From Streptosporangium pseudovulgare (GTDB lineage Bacteria; Actinomycetota; Actinomycetes; Streptosporangiales; Streptosporangiaceae), in contig NZ_BMQJ01000002.1 of NCBI RefSeq assembly GCF_014648055.1, forward strand, positions 124,001 through 188,000: DNA of 64,000 nt. Reading direction: 5' to 3'. The number at the start of each line of letters is the position of its first letter. The stretch's first letter is position 1. The notes beneath the pieces were generated by a model that was not told where the DNA came from, ran no database searches, and saw only the letters and a program-made list of their open reading frames with translations. The position numbers were made by a program, and so were the translations under genes. Of this stretch, positions 42,497 to 51,498 are shown one piece after another.

Positions 42497-44845
42497 TCAC
42501 GCGCCGGAGCCGTCCGGCAGCGAGTAGACGGCGTAGCCGCCGGAACGGAACCGGAGCCGCGCGAAGTCCCCGATCCGGGACCCCGGGTCCAGGCGGCTCT
42601 CGTCCGCGAAGAGCCAGCGCACTCCGTAACGGTCGCGCAGTGACCGGATCGCGGCCTCCGACGGGGTCCGGAAGGCCGCGTCGTTCGACCGGATCCGGTC
42701 GGCGTCCCAGAACGGGAGGTTCTGGAAGCGCTGCCCCGGGTGCCAGCGGCTCAGGTTCGTCGTCGTGTACGCCCATCCCTCGACCAGCACGCGCCGTTCG
42801 GTCAGCGCGCTCACCCAGAAGTGGCGGCTGTCGCACGGACTCTCGTACCCCCAGCGGCAGTGCGCGTTGGTGGCGACCAGGTCGTCCGGGTCCGAGTGGT
42901 CGCGCAGCCACCGCCCCGCGGTCAGGGCGCCCGGCGGGACCGCGCTGACCGGCACCCAGCGGCCCGCCTGCCGGTCGACGCCCTCCGCGCCGCCGGCGGT
43001 GGAGAGCGCGCGGGCGCCCCAGGCGGCGGGCATGCCCGCGGCGGAGACCGCGAAGATCACGAAAGCCCAGAGGCGGACTCCGCGCCGTCCCATGGCGAAC
43101 AGGACCGCCACCGCGAGGGCGACGGCGGCCAGCAGGGCGAGGTAGGGCCGGTACAGGGCGGTGTCCGGCTGGCCGGAGGCCAGGGGAACCCGGACGCCGC
43201 AGAGAACACGGATCAGCCAGGCGGCCGACAGCCCGGCGGCGACCGCGACGGCCACCCGCCAGGGAGACGTCCGCGCCCGTCTCCCGATCACGACGAGACC
43301 GTAGGCGGCGACGGCCGTCAGGTAGGGGTAGGCCCCGCCGAGGAAGTAGACCTGGCTCATGGAGCAGTGCCCGAACACGAACAGCACGCCGAGCCCGGCG
43401 GCGCCCATGCCGAGCATGAGGACCACTCCCGGCTCGGCGAGCGTGCGCCGCCTGCCCAGCAGCCCCAGGACCCCGCACCAGATGACGGCCCAGCACATCA
43501 GGTACAGGAGCGCGACGCCCAGCACCGAGGTCCACGCCGGCTCGGCGGTCTCCCCCAGGCCGGTCAGCTCGCGCCAGGTGACGCGCATCAGGGCGAAGGG
43601 GTCGACCACCATTCCCTGCCGTGCCTGGCCGAACAGCACGAAGCCGGCGTAGAGGGAACACGCCGCGGTCATCCCCAGCGCGGCGAGCGTGGGCCAGGGC
43701 GGCCGGCGCCGCCTGATCGCCTCGACCGTGCCCGCCGCCACCAGTCCCGCGGCGAGCAGGGGAAGGTATATGGCCTTGGCCCCCATGACGGCCACGAGGA
43801 AGAGACCCAGCAGCAGCCACCTGCCGGCGCCCCGCCGCCGGCGTCCCAGGAGGTCGAGCAGGAGAAGGACGACCGGGGCGAACAGCAGCGCCCCGAACGT
43901 CTGGGACGGGCTCGTCCACGACTGGACCTTCCAGGTGAACACCCCGACGCTCGGGCCGAGGTAGAGGTCGGGGGCCGTCACGAAGAACGTTCCCGTGACG
44001 GTCAGCAGGGCCCCGGCCCACGATCCCGTGACACGCCTTCCGATCATCCCCAGGATGACCGCGAGCGCGGCCAGCATGGGCAGCATGGCCAGCCGGAACA
44101 GCAGCACCAGCGGCTCCGTCCCGGTCACCCAGCTCGCCGCCGCGAGGTGGGCGTAGACGAACCAGTGGTAGAGGAGGGGTTCCCCGGCGACCATCGGCGC
44201 CGTGGGCGGCATGTGGTGCTTCACCTCGCCGACGAGGGCCAGGTGGAACGGCAGGTCGGTGTTGGATCCGCCGATCTGCGGCCAGGTGAGGCCGTACTTG
44301 AAGAAGGTGAGGGCGCTCCAGGCGAGCAGGGACGCGAGGATCAGCGAGAGGGACCACGACCACCAGAGCGGCGTACGGATCCGGGGCGCGCCGGTCCAGT
44401 GTCTCCGCAGCCGGGGGACCGCGAGGAAGATCGCGTAGGTGGTGACCGGCCACGCCAGGACGAGCAGCGGCGCGCCCAGGGAGCGGGCGGCGATGTAGGC
44501 GGGCACCTCCACGGCGTAGCCGAGCGTCACGCCCAGGGCGATCTCCTCCGCCGCCGTACGGCGGCCTCTGTACAGCGCCCGGAGCAGCAGTACCCCGGGA
44601 AGCGCGAGACACAGCGCGACATAGACCCCGAAAAACGCGATGTCCCGTACGGAGACTCCGTAAATCCACAGCACGGCCACCATGCAGGCGGTCAGTAGCA
44701 CGGCCGGCAGAAACGCCGGAACCCGCCCCGGCGTCCGGCGCCATGGAGAACGCCGCTTTTCCGGGGGAATCCCGCTCGTTCGAGCTTCTTCCAGCGGTTC
44801 GCGCGGCGCGGACGTGAAACCCTGAGGCGGCGAAGCGTTGACCAT
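42497..44845 (-). CDS. Large polytopic membrane protein, GT-C-like
   Basis: This 782-residue protein has a basic N-terminus, about 14-16 membrane helices, and a soluble C-terminal region (about 640-782) with WLRDHSDPDDLVATNAHCRW and YGVRWLFADESRLDPGSRIG. The first extracellular loop reads GGSNTDLPFHLALVGEVKHH, then GEPLLYHWFVYAHLAA; an acidic residue in this place and a His-rich loop are typical of GT-C glycosyltransferases that use polyprenyl-linked donors. It would act outside the membrane, perhaps adding side branches. The start ATG 44845 opens the five-gene minus operon. Enzymatic assignment is inference. Confidence 0.75.
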   Translation of the reverse strand: MVNASPPQGFTSAPREPLEEARTSGIPPEKRRSPWRRTPGRVPAFLPAVLLTACMVAVLWIYGVSVRDIAFFGVYVALCLALPGVLLLRALYRGRRTAAEEIALGVTLGYAVEVPAYIAARSLGAPLLVLAWPVTTYAIFLAVPRLRRHWTGAPRIRTPLWWSWSLSLILASLLAWSALTFFKYGLTWPQIGGSNTDLPFHLALVGEVKHHMPPTAPMVAGEPLLYHWFVYAHLAAASWVTGTEPLVLLFRLAMLPMLAALAVILGMIGRRVTGSWAGALLTVTGTFFVTAPDLYLGPSVGVFTWKVQSWTSPSQTFGALLFAPVVLLLLDLLGRRRRGAGRWLLLGLFLVAVMGAKAIYLPLLAAGLVAAGTVEAIRRRRPPWPTLAALGMTAACSLYAGFVLFGQARQGMVVDPFALMRVTWRELTGLGETAEPAWTSVLGVALLYLMCWAVIWCGVLGLLGRRRTLAEPGVVLMLGMGAAGLGVLFVFGHCSMSQVYFLGGAYPYLTAVAAYGLVVIGRRARTSPWRVAVAVAAGLSAAWLIRVLCGVRVPLASGQPDTALYRPYLALLAAVALAVAVLFAMGRRGVRLWAFVIFAVSAAGMPAAWGARALSTAGGAEGVDRQAGRWVPVSAVPPGALTAGRWLRDHSDPDDLVATNAHCRWGYESPCDSRHFWVSALTERRVLVEGWAYTTTNLSRWHPGQRFQNLPFWDADRIRSNDAAFRTPSEAAIRSLRDRYGVRWLFADESRLDPGSRIGDFARLRFRSGGYAVYSLPDGSGA

Positions 44846-45273
44846 GGGGGCAATCCTCGCGGTCCGCCCTTGTCCGGAGCGTCGGGAACACTCGCGCACA
44901 GAATGTCCTTGCCACTCCTTTATGCGGAGCCGCCGGTCCGGCCCTCGCCGGGGGCGGGGCCCGCCGGACCGGCCGGTCACCTGCCGGAAAGACCTGGGTA
45001 CGGCCTCCGCGGCGGGCCCGCGCCCGAGCCGCCGGGACGGACAGGGCAATGCACATGAAGCGCAAGAAAGACCCGGAAAGAATCAATAAATAGCTATGCC
45101 CCTTTTTTCGCCCTTCGCATGCTTTGCAGGGAAAGGCTAAGAGCTAACCGTCCTGATCATGCACAGGTAGGGAATGTGGAAACTTTTCGCCGCCAGCGCG
45201 ACACGAGCGGCGAACGGATCAAACATCGAGCTAGCTTCTTCGGGTGACCCAGGTCCATCACCGAGGAGCCCGC
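44846..45273. other. 428-base divergent intergenic region
   Basis: There is no gene. Part of it (45055-45240) is AT-richer than most of the window, with AATCAATAAATAGC, a C4-T6 run at 45098-45107 and GGCTAAGAGCTAACC. It divides two polysaccharide operons that run apart and must carry both promoters. No clear palindrome was found. Confidence 0.5.
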
Positions 45274-46455
45274 ATGAAGCCGGACGCTCGAATTCGTGTC
45301 ATGGAAATCATCGCGCGCATGAATGTCGGCGGCCCGGCCACCCAGGTCGTGGGATTGTGCGAGCGGCTGAACTCCGAGGAGTTCGACCACCGCCTCTACA
45401 CCGGCCACACCGACGGCGGCGAGAGCGACCATCTCCGGCTTCGGGACGTGGCGGTGCCGGTGCACCAGGTTCCGGGCCTGGGCCGGTCCATCAGGCCGTC
45501 CGACGACTACCACGCGCTGGTCCACCTGGTCAGGGCCATGAGGGCGTTCCGCCCGCACATCGTGCACACCCGGACGGCCAAGGCCGGCGCCCTCGGGCGC
45601 ACCGCCGCCGGCCTGGCACGCGTCGGCTCGGCCCGGGTGCACGTGTTCCACGGTCACCTCCTGCACGGCTACTTCTCCCCCGCCCGGCGCCGCCTCTACG
45701 TGCAGGCGGAACGGTTCCTGGCGCCCATGTCCGACCGGCTGGTGACCGTCGGGGACCGGGTCCGCGACGACCTGCTCGCCGCCGGAATCGGCCGCCCGGA
45801 GCAGTACACCGTGATCGCGCCGGGAGTACGGCTGGGGCCGGTCCCCACCCGCGAGGCCGCCCGCGCCGCCCTGGGGCTGCCGCCGGACGCGCCCGTCGTC
45901 GCGTACGTGGGCCGGCTCACCCGGGTGAAACGGCCCGACCGCTTCCTCGCCGTGGCCGGCGAGGTTCTCCGGCGCCTCCCCGACTGCCGGTTCGTCGTCT
46001 GCGGGGGCGGCGAGCTCAGGAAGGACGTCGAGCAGGACATCGGGCCCATGCGGGACTCCGTCCGTCTCCTGGGATGGAGAAGGGACGTGGAGACGGTCTA
46101 CGCCGCGGCCGACGTGGTCCTGCTGACCTCCGACAACGAGGGCACGCCGCTGAGCCTCATCGAGGCGGGGATGGCGGCGACCCCCGTCGTCTCCACCCGC
46201 GTGGGGAGCGTCGACGAGGTCGTCCGGGACGGGCACACCGGCCTGCTCGCCACGACCGACGCCGGCGAACTGGCCGCGCACACCGTCCGGCTGCTCTCCG
46301 ACCGGGCGCTCGCGCACCGGATGGGCGAGTCGGCCCGCCGGTGGACGACGGCCTCGTTCGGGGTGGAACGCCTGGTCGCGGACACCGAAGCCCTTTACCG
46401 GTCGCTGCGCGGCGCGTCCCGGTACCGCCATACCTCGAAGGGGACGAACAGATGA
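45274..46455 (+). CDS. Family 4 glycosyltransferase
   Basis: This 393-residue GT-B enzyme has VMEIIARMNVGGPATQVVGL at the N-terminus, the acceptor-side HTRTAKAGALGRTAAGLARV, VFHGHLLHGYFSP, VAYVGRLTRVKRPDRFLAVA opening the donor domain, and SDNEGTPLSLIEAGMAATPVV. The HTRTAKAG and FHGHLLHGYF pair is typical of second-step transferases in Gram-positive capsule loci. The ATG 45274 has GAGGAG upstream. It opens the plus-strand operon and overlaps the next gene by 4 bases. Confidence 0.92.
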   Translation: MKPDARIRVMEIIARMNVGGPATQVVGLCERLNSEEFDHRLYTGHTDGGESDHLRLRDVAVPVHQVPGLGRSIRPSDDYHALVHLVRAMRAFRPHIVHTRTAKAGALGRTAAGLARVGSARVHVFHGHLLHGYFSPARRRLYVQAERFLAPMSDRLVTVGDRVRDDLLAAGIGRPEQYTVIAPGVRLGPVPTREAARAALGLPPDAPVVAYVGRLTRVKRPDRFLAVAGEVLRRLPDCRFVVCGGGELRKDVEQDIGPMRDSVRLLGWRRDVETVYAAADVVLLTSDNEGTPLSLIEAGMAATPVVSTRVGSVDEVVRDGHTGLLATTDAGELAAHTVRLLSDRALAHRMGESARRWTTASFGVERLVADTEALYRSLRGASRYRHTSKGTNR

Positions 46456-47399
46456 GAATCCTGGTCACGGGCGGCGCCGGCTTCATCGGCGCGAACACAT
46501 GCCGGGCGTTCACCGCCCGGCCGGAGGTCGAACGCGTCACGGTGCTGGACGACCTGAGCAGCGGAGACCTCGCCAACCTGGACGGCGTCGGGGTGGAGTT
46601 CGTGAAGGGCAGCATCCTGGACCGGGACCTCCTGGCCGACCTCGCCGCCGACGCCACCACGGTGATCCACCTGGCCGCGCGGCCCTCGGTGCCCCGGTCC
46701 CTGGCCGATCCCGTGGCCTCGCACACCGTCAACGCCACGGGCACCCTCAACGTCCTGGAGGCGTGCCGGGAGACGGCGCCACAGGTGATCCTCGCCTCGT
46801 CGTCCTCGGTGTACGGGAACCGGCCGGAGCCGTACAAGCACGAGGACCTCCCCACCCGGCCGCTCAGCCCGTACGGCGCGAGCAAGCTCGCCGCCGAGGC
46901 CTACGCCCTGGCGTACGCCGAAAGCTACGGCCTGCCGGTCCTGCCGTTCCGGTTCTTCAACGTCTACGGCCCCATGCAGGCCGCGGACCACGCCTACGCG
47001 GCCGTCATCCCGGCGTTCGTCTCCGCGGCCCTGCGCGGCCGTCCGGTGTCGATCCACGGTGACGGGAACCAGGCGCGGGACTTCACCTACGTGGGGTCGG
47101 TGACCGACGTCCTCGTCGACGCGGCCGTCCGCCGGGTCACGAGCCGAAGGCCGGTGAACCTCGCCTTCGGGACCCGGGTCTCCCTGCTGTACCTGAGGCG
47201 GCTCCTCTCCGAGGTCCTGGACAGGCCGATCGAGGCGGACTTCCTGCCGCCCAGGACGGGCGACATCCGGGAGTCCCAGGCCTCCCCCGACCTGCTGCGC
47301 GACCTGTTCCCCGATGTGCGGCCGGTGCCGCTCGAAGACGGGCTCCGCATGACGGCGGCCTGGTTCGAGCCGGCGGCGGTCCCGCCCACCGGGGCATGA
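46452..47399 (+). CDS. NAD-dependent sugar epimerase/dehydratase (GalE/WbpP-like)
   Basis: This 315-residue extended SDR has RILVTGGAGFIGANTCRAF, LAARPSVPRSLADP, the catalytic SSSSVYGNRPE, and SPYGASKLAAEAYA (Tyr-x-x-x-Lys). RFFNVYGPMQAADHAYAAVI follows, as in UDP-hexose or UDP-HexNAc 4-epimerases. It probably interconverts a UDP-sugar used by the locus; exact substrate unknown. Its ATG overlaps the GT4 stop (ATGA). Confidence 0.88.
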   Translation: MRILVTGGAGFIGANTCRAFTARPEVERVTVLDDLSSGDLANLDGVGVEFVKGSILDRDLLADLAADATTVIHLAARPSVPRSLADPVASHTVNATGTLNVLEACRETAPQVILASSSSVYGNRPEPYKHEDLPTRPLSPYGASKLAAEAYALAYAESYGLPVLPFRFFNVYGPMQAADHAYAAVIPAFVSAALRGRPVSIHGDGNQARDFTYVGSVTDVLVDAAVRRVTSRRPVNLAFGTRVSLLYLRRLLSEVLDRPIEADFLPPRTGDIRESQASPDLLRDLFPDVRPVPLEDGLRMTAAWFEPAAVPPTGA

Positions 47400-47472
47400 C
47401 CCGGCGCACGCACCCGATCCACCCTTCTCCCCTCGGCCATAGAAATCTCTCCAGCGCGTAATAGGGGAAGCC

Positions 47473-48462
47473 GTGAGCAAGCTAACCGGGAGCACCTATC
47501 TGATAACGGGCGGCAGCGGGTTCGTGGGATCGCATCTCACCGACGCGCTGCTCGCCCGCGGTGACTCCGTCATGATCCTGGACAACCTGTCGACCGGGCG
47601 GCTGGACAACCTCCGGCCGCATCCCCGCCTGCACTTCGTGCAGGGGTCGGTGCTGGACGAACTCGTGGTCGACGAGCTGGTCCACCGCTGCGACGTCGTG
47701 GTCCACCTGGCGGCCGCGGTCGGCGTCAAGCTGATCGTCGAGCAGCCGCTGAGATGCCTGACGACGAACATCCGCGGCTCGGAGAACGTCATCGAGGCCG
47801 CGCACCGGTACCGGAAAAAGATCATGATCACCAGTACGAGTGAGATCTACGGCAAGAACTCCAGCGGGCCGCTCCACGAGCTCTCCGACCGCATCCTGGG
47901 CAGCCCGGCGGTGGTCAGATGGGCCTACAGCACGGCCAAGGCCGTCGACGAGATCCTGGCCAACGCCTACCACAGGGAGCGCGACCTCCCGACGGTCATC
48001 GTCAGGCTGTTCAACACGGTGGGGCCGCGGCAGAGCCCGGCCTACGGCATGGTCATCCCCCGCCTCGTCAGGCAGGCGCTCAGCGGCGCCCCGCTCACGG
48101 TCTTCGGCGACGGCACCCAGACCAGGTGCTTCGCCCACGTCAAGGACGTGGTCAACGCGCTGCTCCGGCTCCTCGACCACGAGGACGCGATCGGCCAGAC
48201 CTTCAACGTCGGTGCCAGCGACGAGGTGAGCATCCTGGAACTCGCCAAGCTGATCATCGAGCTCACCGGGAGCACGTCCGGGATCGACCTCATCCCGTAC
48301 GCCGAGGCGTACGAGGCGGGCTTCGAGGACATGGAACGCCGGGTCCCCGACACCACGAGGCTCCGCGCGCTCACCGGGTGGGTGCCCCGGCTGTCGCTGG
48401 ACGACATCCTCACGGACACCGTCGCCGAGGCCCGCGCCGATCTGGCGACGTCGCCGCGGTGA
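47473..48462 (+). CDS. NAD-dependent nucleotide-sugar epimerase/dehydratase (UXS/ArnA-DH-like)
   Basis: This 329-residue extended SDR has STYLITGGSGFVGSHLTDAL, LAAAVGVKLIVEQPL, TSTSEIYGKNSSGPLHE, and WAYSTAKAVDEILANAYH (Tyr-x-x-x-Lys). RLFNTVGPRQSPAYGMVIP and GTQTRCFAHVKDVV follow. This set groups it with UDP-glucuronate decarboxylase-like and related 4-epimerases that are common in actinobacterial exopolysaccharide loci. GTG start with AGGGGAAG upstream. It is coupled by GTGA overlap to the next gene. Confidence 0.86.
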   Translation: MSKLTGSTYLITGGSGFVGSHLTDALLARGDSVMILDNLSTGRLDNLRPHPRLHFVQGSVLDELVVDELVHRCDVVVHLAAAVGVKLIVEQPLRCLTTNIRGSENVIEAAHRYRKKIMITSTSEIYGKNSSGPLHELSDRILGSPAVVRWAYSTAKAVDEILANAYHRERDLPTVIVRLFNTVGPRQSPAYGMVIPRLVRQALSGAPLTVFGDGTQTRCFAHVKDVVNALLRLLDHEDAIGQTFNVGASDEVSILELAKLIIELTGSTSGIDLIPYAEAYEAGFEDMERRVPDTTRLRALTGWVPRLSLDDILTDTVAEARADLATSPR

Positions 48463-49499
48463 ACGGCGTCACCGTCCTCGGCACCGGGGTGGCGGCCTTC
48501 CTGCTGACCGCCGTGTCCACCCGGCCGCTGGGGCGTCTCGCACTGCGCTGGGGCATCACCGACCACCCGGGGGGCTACAAGACGCACGAGCGGCCGATCC
48601 CCTACCTGGGCGGCGTGGCGATCATGCTGGGCACGATCGTCCCGTTCGCCGCCGTGGTGGGCCTGGACGACGTCCGGGTCACCGCGATCGTGCTCGCGGC
48701 CGCCGCCGTGGCGTTCCTGGGCCTGGTCGACGACTTCTCGCCGCTCTCCCTGCTCATCCGGCTGGCCGTCGAGGTGGTGGCCGCCACCGGGGTCGTGGTG
48801 GGCGGGGTTCAGGCGTCCCTGACCGAGTCGTGGGCGGACGGGCCGCTCACCGTGCTGTGGATCGTCGTGATCACCAACTCGTTCAACCTGCTCGACAACA
48901 TGGACGGCGCCCTCGGCGCCATCTCGGCGGCCGGTGCGGCCTGCCTGGCGGGGACGGCCTTCGTGTGCGCCCAACCGGCGGCCGGGGTGCTGCTGGTGAC
49001 CCTGGCCCTGGCCAGCCTGGGATTCCTGCCGCACAACTGGGCGCCGGCGAAGGTGTTCATGGGGGACTCCGGATCGTTGTTCATCGGATTCGTCTTCGCC
49101 TGCTCATCCGCCCTGCTGGTCACCGGGAAGGGGACGGGCGCGGTGATAGCGGGCCTGCTGCTGTCGACCTTCGTCGCAACCGTCGACACCGGGGTCGTGC
49201 TCCTGTCACGCCAGCTGGCCGGCCGCCCGCTGCTCCGGGGCGGCAACGACCACATGTCCCACCGCCTGCGCCGGATCGGCCTCGGCACGAGGGCGACGGC
49301 CGCCGTCCTCGCCCTCATGGCGGCTCTCACCGGCGTGCTCGGCCTGGCGACGGCCCTGAACTGGATCTCGCCGCTCACCGTGGCCGTCGCCGCCGTCGGG
49401 GCCGTCCTCATCCTCATCGGCCTGCCGCAACGAGTGCGGGTCTACTCCTCCGACCGGGCGCGCAGCCGCCCGGCGACCATCCTGGAAAGGCGGCGATAG
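48459..49499 (+). CDS. WecA/MraY-family polyprenyl-phosphate sugar-1-phosphate transferase
   Basis: This 346-residue protein has about 10-11 membrane helices. The catalytic loops of the family are visible: LGLVDDFSPLS (Asp-Asp for Mg2+), NLLDNMDGALG, FMGDSGSLFIGF, and the His-rich GNDHMSHRLRRIG. It starts with ITDHPGGYKTHERPIPYLGG, like WecA/TagO. It should attach the first sugar phosphate of the repeat unit to undecaprenyl phosphate. GTG 48459 overlaps the TGA of the epimerase. Confidence 0.92.
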   Translation: MNGVTVLGTGVAAFLLTAVSTRPLGRLALRWGITDHPGGYKTHERPIPYLGGVAIMLGTIVPFAAVVGLDDVRVTAIVLAAAAVAFLGLVDDFSPLSLLIRLAVEVVAATGVVVGGVQASLTESWADGPLTVLWIVVITNSFNLLDNMDGALGAISAAGAACLAGTAFVCAQPAAGVLLVTLALASLGFLPHNWAPAKVFMGDSGSLFIGFVFACSSALLVTGKGTGAVIAGLLLSTFVATVDTGVVLLSRQLAGRPLLRGGNDHMSHRLRRIGLGTRATAAVLALMAALTGVLGLATALNWISPLTVAVAAVGAVLILIGLPQRVRVYSSDRARSRPATILERRR

Positions 49500-49503
49500 A
49501 CCG

Positions 49504-50886
49504 GTGGAACTGCTCTACTACGTACGGCTCGCACGCAGGAACTGGCTGCTCATCCTGCTGGCACTGGTCATCGCGGTCCCCACGGCGCTCGCCGTGACCG
49601 CGAACACCCCGCCCAAGTACACGGCGACGATCTCCATGATGGTCTACAGCGAGGACCGGGAGGGCAGCCTCTCCACCGCCTACCAGGCGGGGATGCTGTC
49701 CCAGCAGCGGGTGCAGTCGTACGCCCGGTTGCTGACCAGCCGCCGCATGCTCGACAGGATCGCCGAAGGCGGTGACGTCCGGCGCCTCCAGGAGAACATC
49801 ACCGCGGAGTCCATCCCCGCCACGGTGCTCATCCGGGCCACGGTCGCCGACACCGACCCCGTGCGCGCCGCGCGGCTGGCCAACGCCCTGGGAACCGGCT
49901 TCCCCAAGCTGATCAGCGAGATCGAGCGGCCGATCTCCCCCGGGCGTTCCGTCGTCAGGGTGACCATGGTGGACCCGGCGGACGTCCCCACGGAGCCGGT
50001 CAGCCCCAGGCCGCTGGTCAACCTGGCGCTCGCCCTGGTGGCCGCGCTGTTCCTCTCCGTCGGCTCGATCATCCTGCGTGACCGCCTGGACACGACCGTC
50101 AAGACACACGAGGTGCTGCGGCTGACGTCGAAGAGCTCGATCCTCGGGACCATCGGCTACGAGCGGAACGCGCGGCGCCAGCCTCTCATCGTCCGCGACC
50201 GCGGCCGCTCGTCCAGGGCCGAGGCGTTCCGCTCGTTGCGCACCAACCTGCAGTTCATCGGCGTCGACCGGCAGCCCCGGTCACTGGTGGTCACCAGTTG
50301 CCTGCCGGGCGAGGGGAAGTCCTCGATCGCCACCAACCTGTCGATCACACTCGCGCAGGCCGGCTGGCGGGTGATCCTGGTGGACGGCGACCTGCGCCGC
50401 CCGCGCATCCCGCACTACCTCGGCATCGAGGGCGCGGCCGGCCTCACGGACGTGCTGATCGGGAAGACGGCGCTGCGGGACGTCGTCCAGACCTGGGGGG
50501 AGCCGGGCCTGTCGGTCCTGCCGAGCGGTCAGATCCCGCCGAACCCGAGCGAGCTGCTCGCCTCGCAGGCGATGCGCACGCTGCTCGGCCAGCTCATGGA
50601 GAGCCACGACATGGTGATCATCGACGCGCCGCCGCTGCTGCCCGTGACCGACGCCGCGGCGCTCGCGGCGATCTGTGACGGCGCGCTGCTCATCGCGCGG
50701 TACGGCAGGACCCGGCGGGAGCACCTCGTCCGCGCCGTGGAACTGCTGTCGTCGATCAACGCCCGCCTGGTGGGGGCCGTCCTGAACTTCGTCCCGGTCA
50801 GGAGGAGCAACTACCACGGCTACGGCTACGGTTACGGCTACGAACCCGGGACGAACACCGAGGTCAAGACTCCCGTGGGTGTGTGA
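49504..50886 (+). CDS. Bacterial tyrosine kinase / chain-length regulator (Wzc/CpsCD fusion)
   Basis: This 460-residue protein has an N-terminal Wzz-type chain with membrane helix 1 (NWLLILLALVIAVPTALAV), the periplasmic-type loop, and helix 2 (LVNLALALVAALFLSVGSII). A C-terminal BY-kinase domain has Walker A VTSCLPGEGKSSIATNLS, Walker A' VILVDGDLRRPRIP and Walker B MVIIDAPPLLPVTD. The C-terminus has a Tyr cluster (NYHGYGYGYGYE), the usual autophosphorylation site. It controls polymer length and export. It starts 4 bases after the WecA-like gene. Its last 23 bases overlap the convergent phosphatase gene. Confidence 0.93.
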   Translation: MELLYYVRLARRNWLLILLALVIAVPTALAVTANTPPKYTATISMMVYSEDREGSLSTAYQAGMLSQQRVQSYARLLTSRRMLDRIAEGGDVRRLQENITAESIPATVLIRATVADTDPVRAARLANALGTGFPKLISEIERPISPGRSVVRVTMVDPADVPTEPVSPRPLVNLALALVAALFLSVGSIILRDRLDTTVKTHEVLRLTSKSSILGTIGYERNARRQPLIVRDRGRSSRAEAFRSLRTNLQFIGVDRQPRSLVVTSCLPGEGKSSIATNLSITLAQAGWRVILVDGDLRRPRIPHYLGIEGAAGLTDVLIGKTALRDVVQTWGEPGLSVLPSGQIPPNPSELLASQAMRTLLGQLMESHDMVIIDAPPLLPVTDAAALAAICDGALLIARYGRTRREHLVRAVELLSSINARLVGAVLNFVPVRRSNYHGYGYGYGYEPGTNTEVKTPVGV

Positions 50887-51475
50887 GCAACCGGAGCGGG
50901 ACGGCGAGCGCCTCGGCGATCCTCCGGCTCGCCGTCCTGTGGGCCCGCCGGGAACCGCCGTGGGGGTCGGGGATGTCGGGCCGCTCCACCGGGACCAGCC
51001 CGCGCAGGGCCCTCGCCTCGGCGACCAGTGTGCGCGCCCGCCGTACGGGGTCCCGGTGGCGGAGGACCGTCCCGGGCGGCACGGCTCCGGACAGGACCCC
51101 GAACTCGGCGATGGTGAAGGCCCGCGTGGCGGCCGCGGGCAGCAGCTGCACCGCCCGGGCGCGGTGCTCGGAGGCGGCGGTCAGCACGAGATCGGCGGCG
51201 GCCACCAGCTCGGGGGTGAGCGGCCGGGCGGCGAAGCCGCCGGGATCACCGCCGAGCCGGACCAGTGACTCCCGCGCGCGTCCGGCCATCCGGCCTCCCG
51301 GCTCGGCGTGGGTTCCCGCGCTGCTCACCCGGATCGGTGAGGCCGGTCCCAGGACCGACCTGGCCAGCCGCTCCGCCACCGGGGAGCGGCAGATGTTGCC
51401 CGTGCACACGAACAGGATGTGAAACCCGGCATCGCCCGCGGCATCGTCACCGTTCGTACGTTCCCCCACCGTCAT
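50864..51475 (-). CDS. Low-molecular-weight protein tyrosine phosphatase (Wzb-like)
   Basis: This 203-residue LMW-PTP has the P-loop FVCTGNICRSPVAERLA near residues 22-38, with catalytic Cys and Arg, and the distal Asp loop in ERPDIPDPHGGS (Asp-Pro). A partner of the tyrosine kinase whose gene it overlaps tail to tail, it probably dephosphorylates the C-terminal Tyr cluster. It is about 50 residues longer than most family members, with insertions after the P-loop and a longer C-terminus. GTG 51502, overlapping the DUF4012 stop, would add 9 residues and is an alternative start. Confidence 0.9.
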   Translation of the reverse strand: MTVGERTNGDDAAGDAGFHILFVCTGNICRSPVAERLARSVLGPASPIRVSSAGTHAEPGGRMAGRARESLVRLGGDPGGFAARPLTPELVAAADLVLTAASEHRARAVQLLPAAATRAFTIAEFGVLSGAVPPGTVLRHRDPVRRARTLVAEARALRGLVPVERPDIPDPHGGSRRAHRTASRRIAEALAVPLRLLTHPRES

Positions 51476-51498
51476 GAGACTCGCACGTCCCTCCACCG

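Noticed and set aside
45174..46451. Upstream part of a 741-residue frame ending in the GalE-like gene
   Set aside because: It overlaps the clear GT4 gene in another frame; the epimerase begins at its ATGA joint at 46452.
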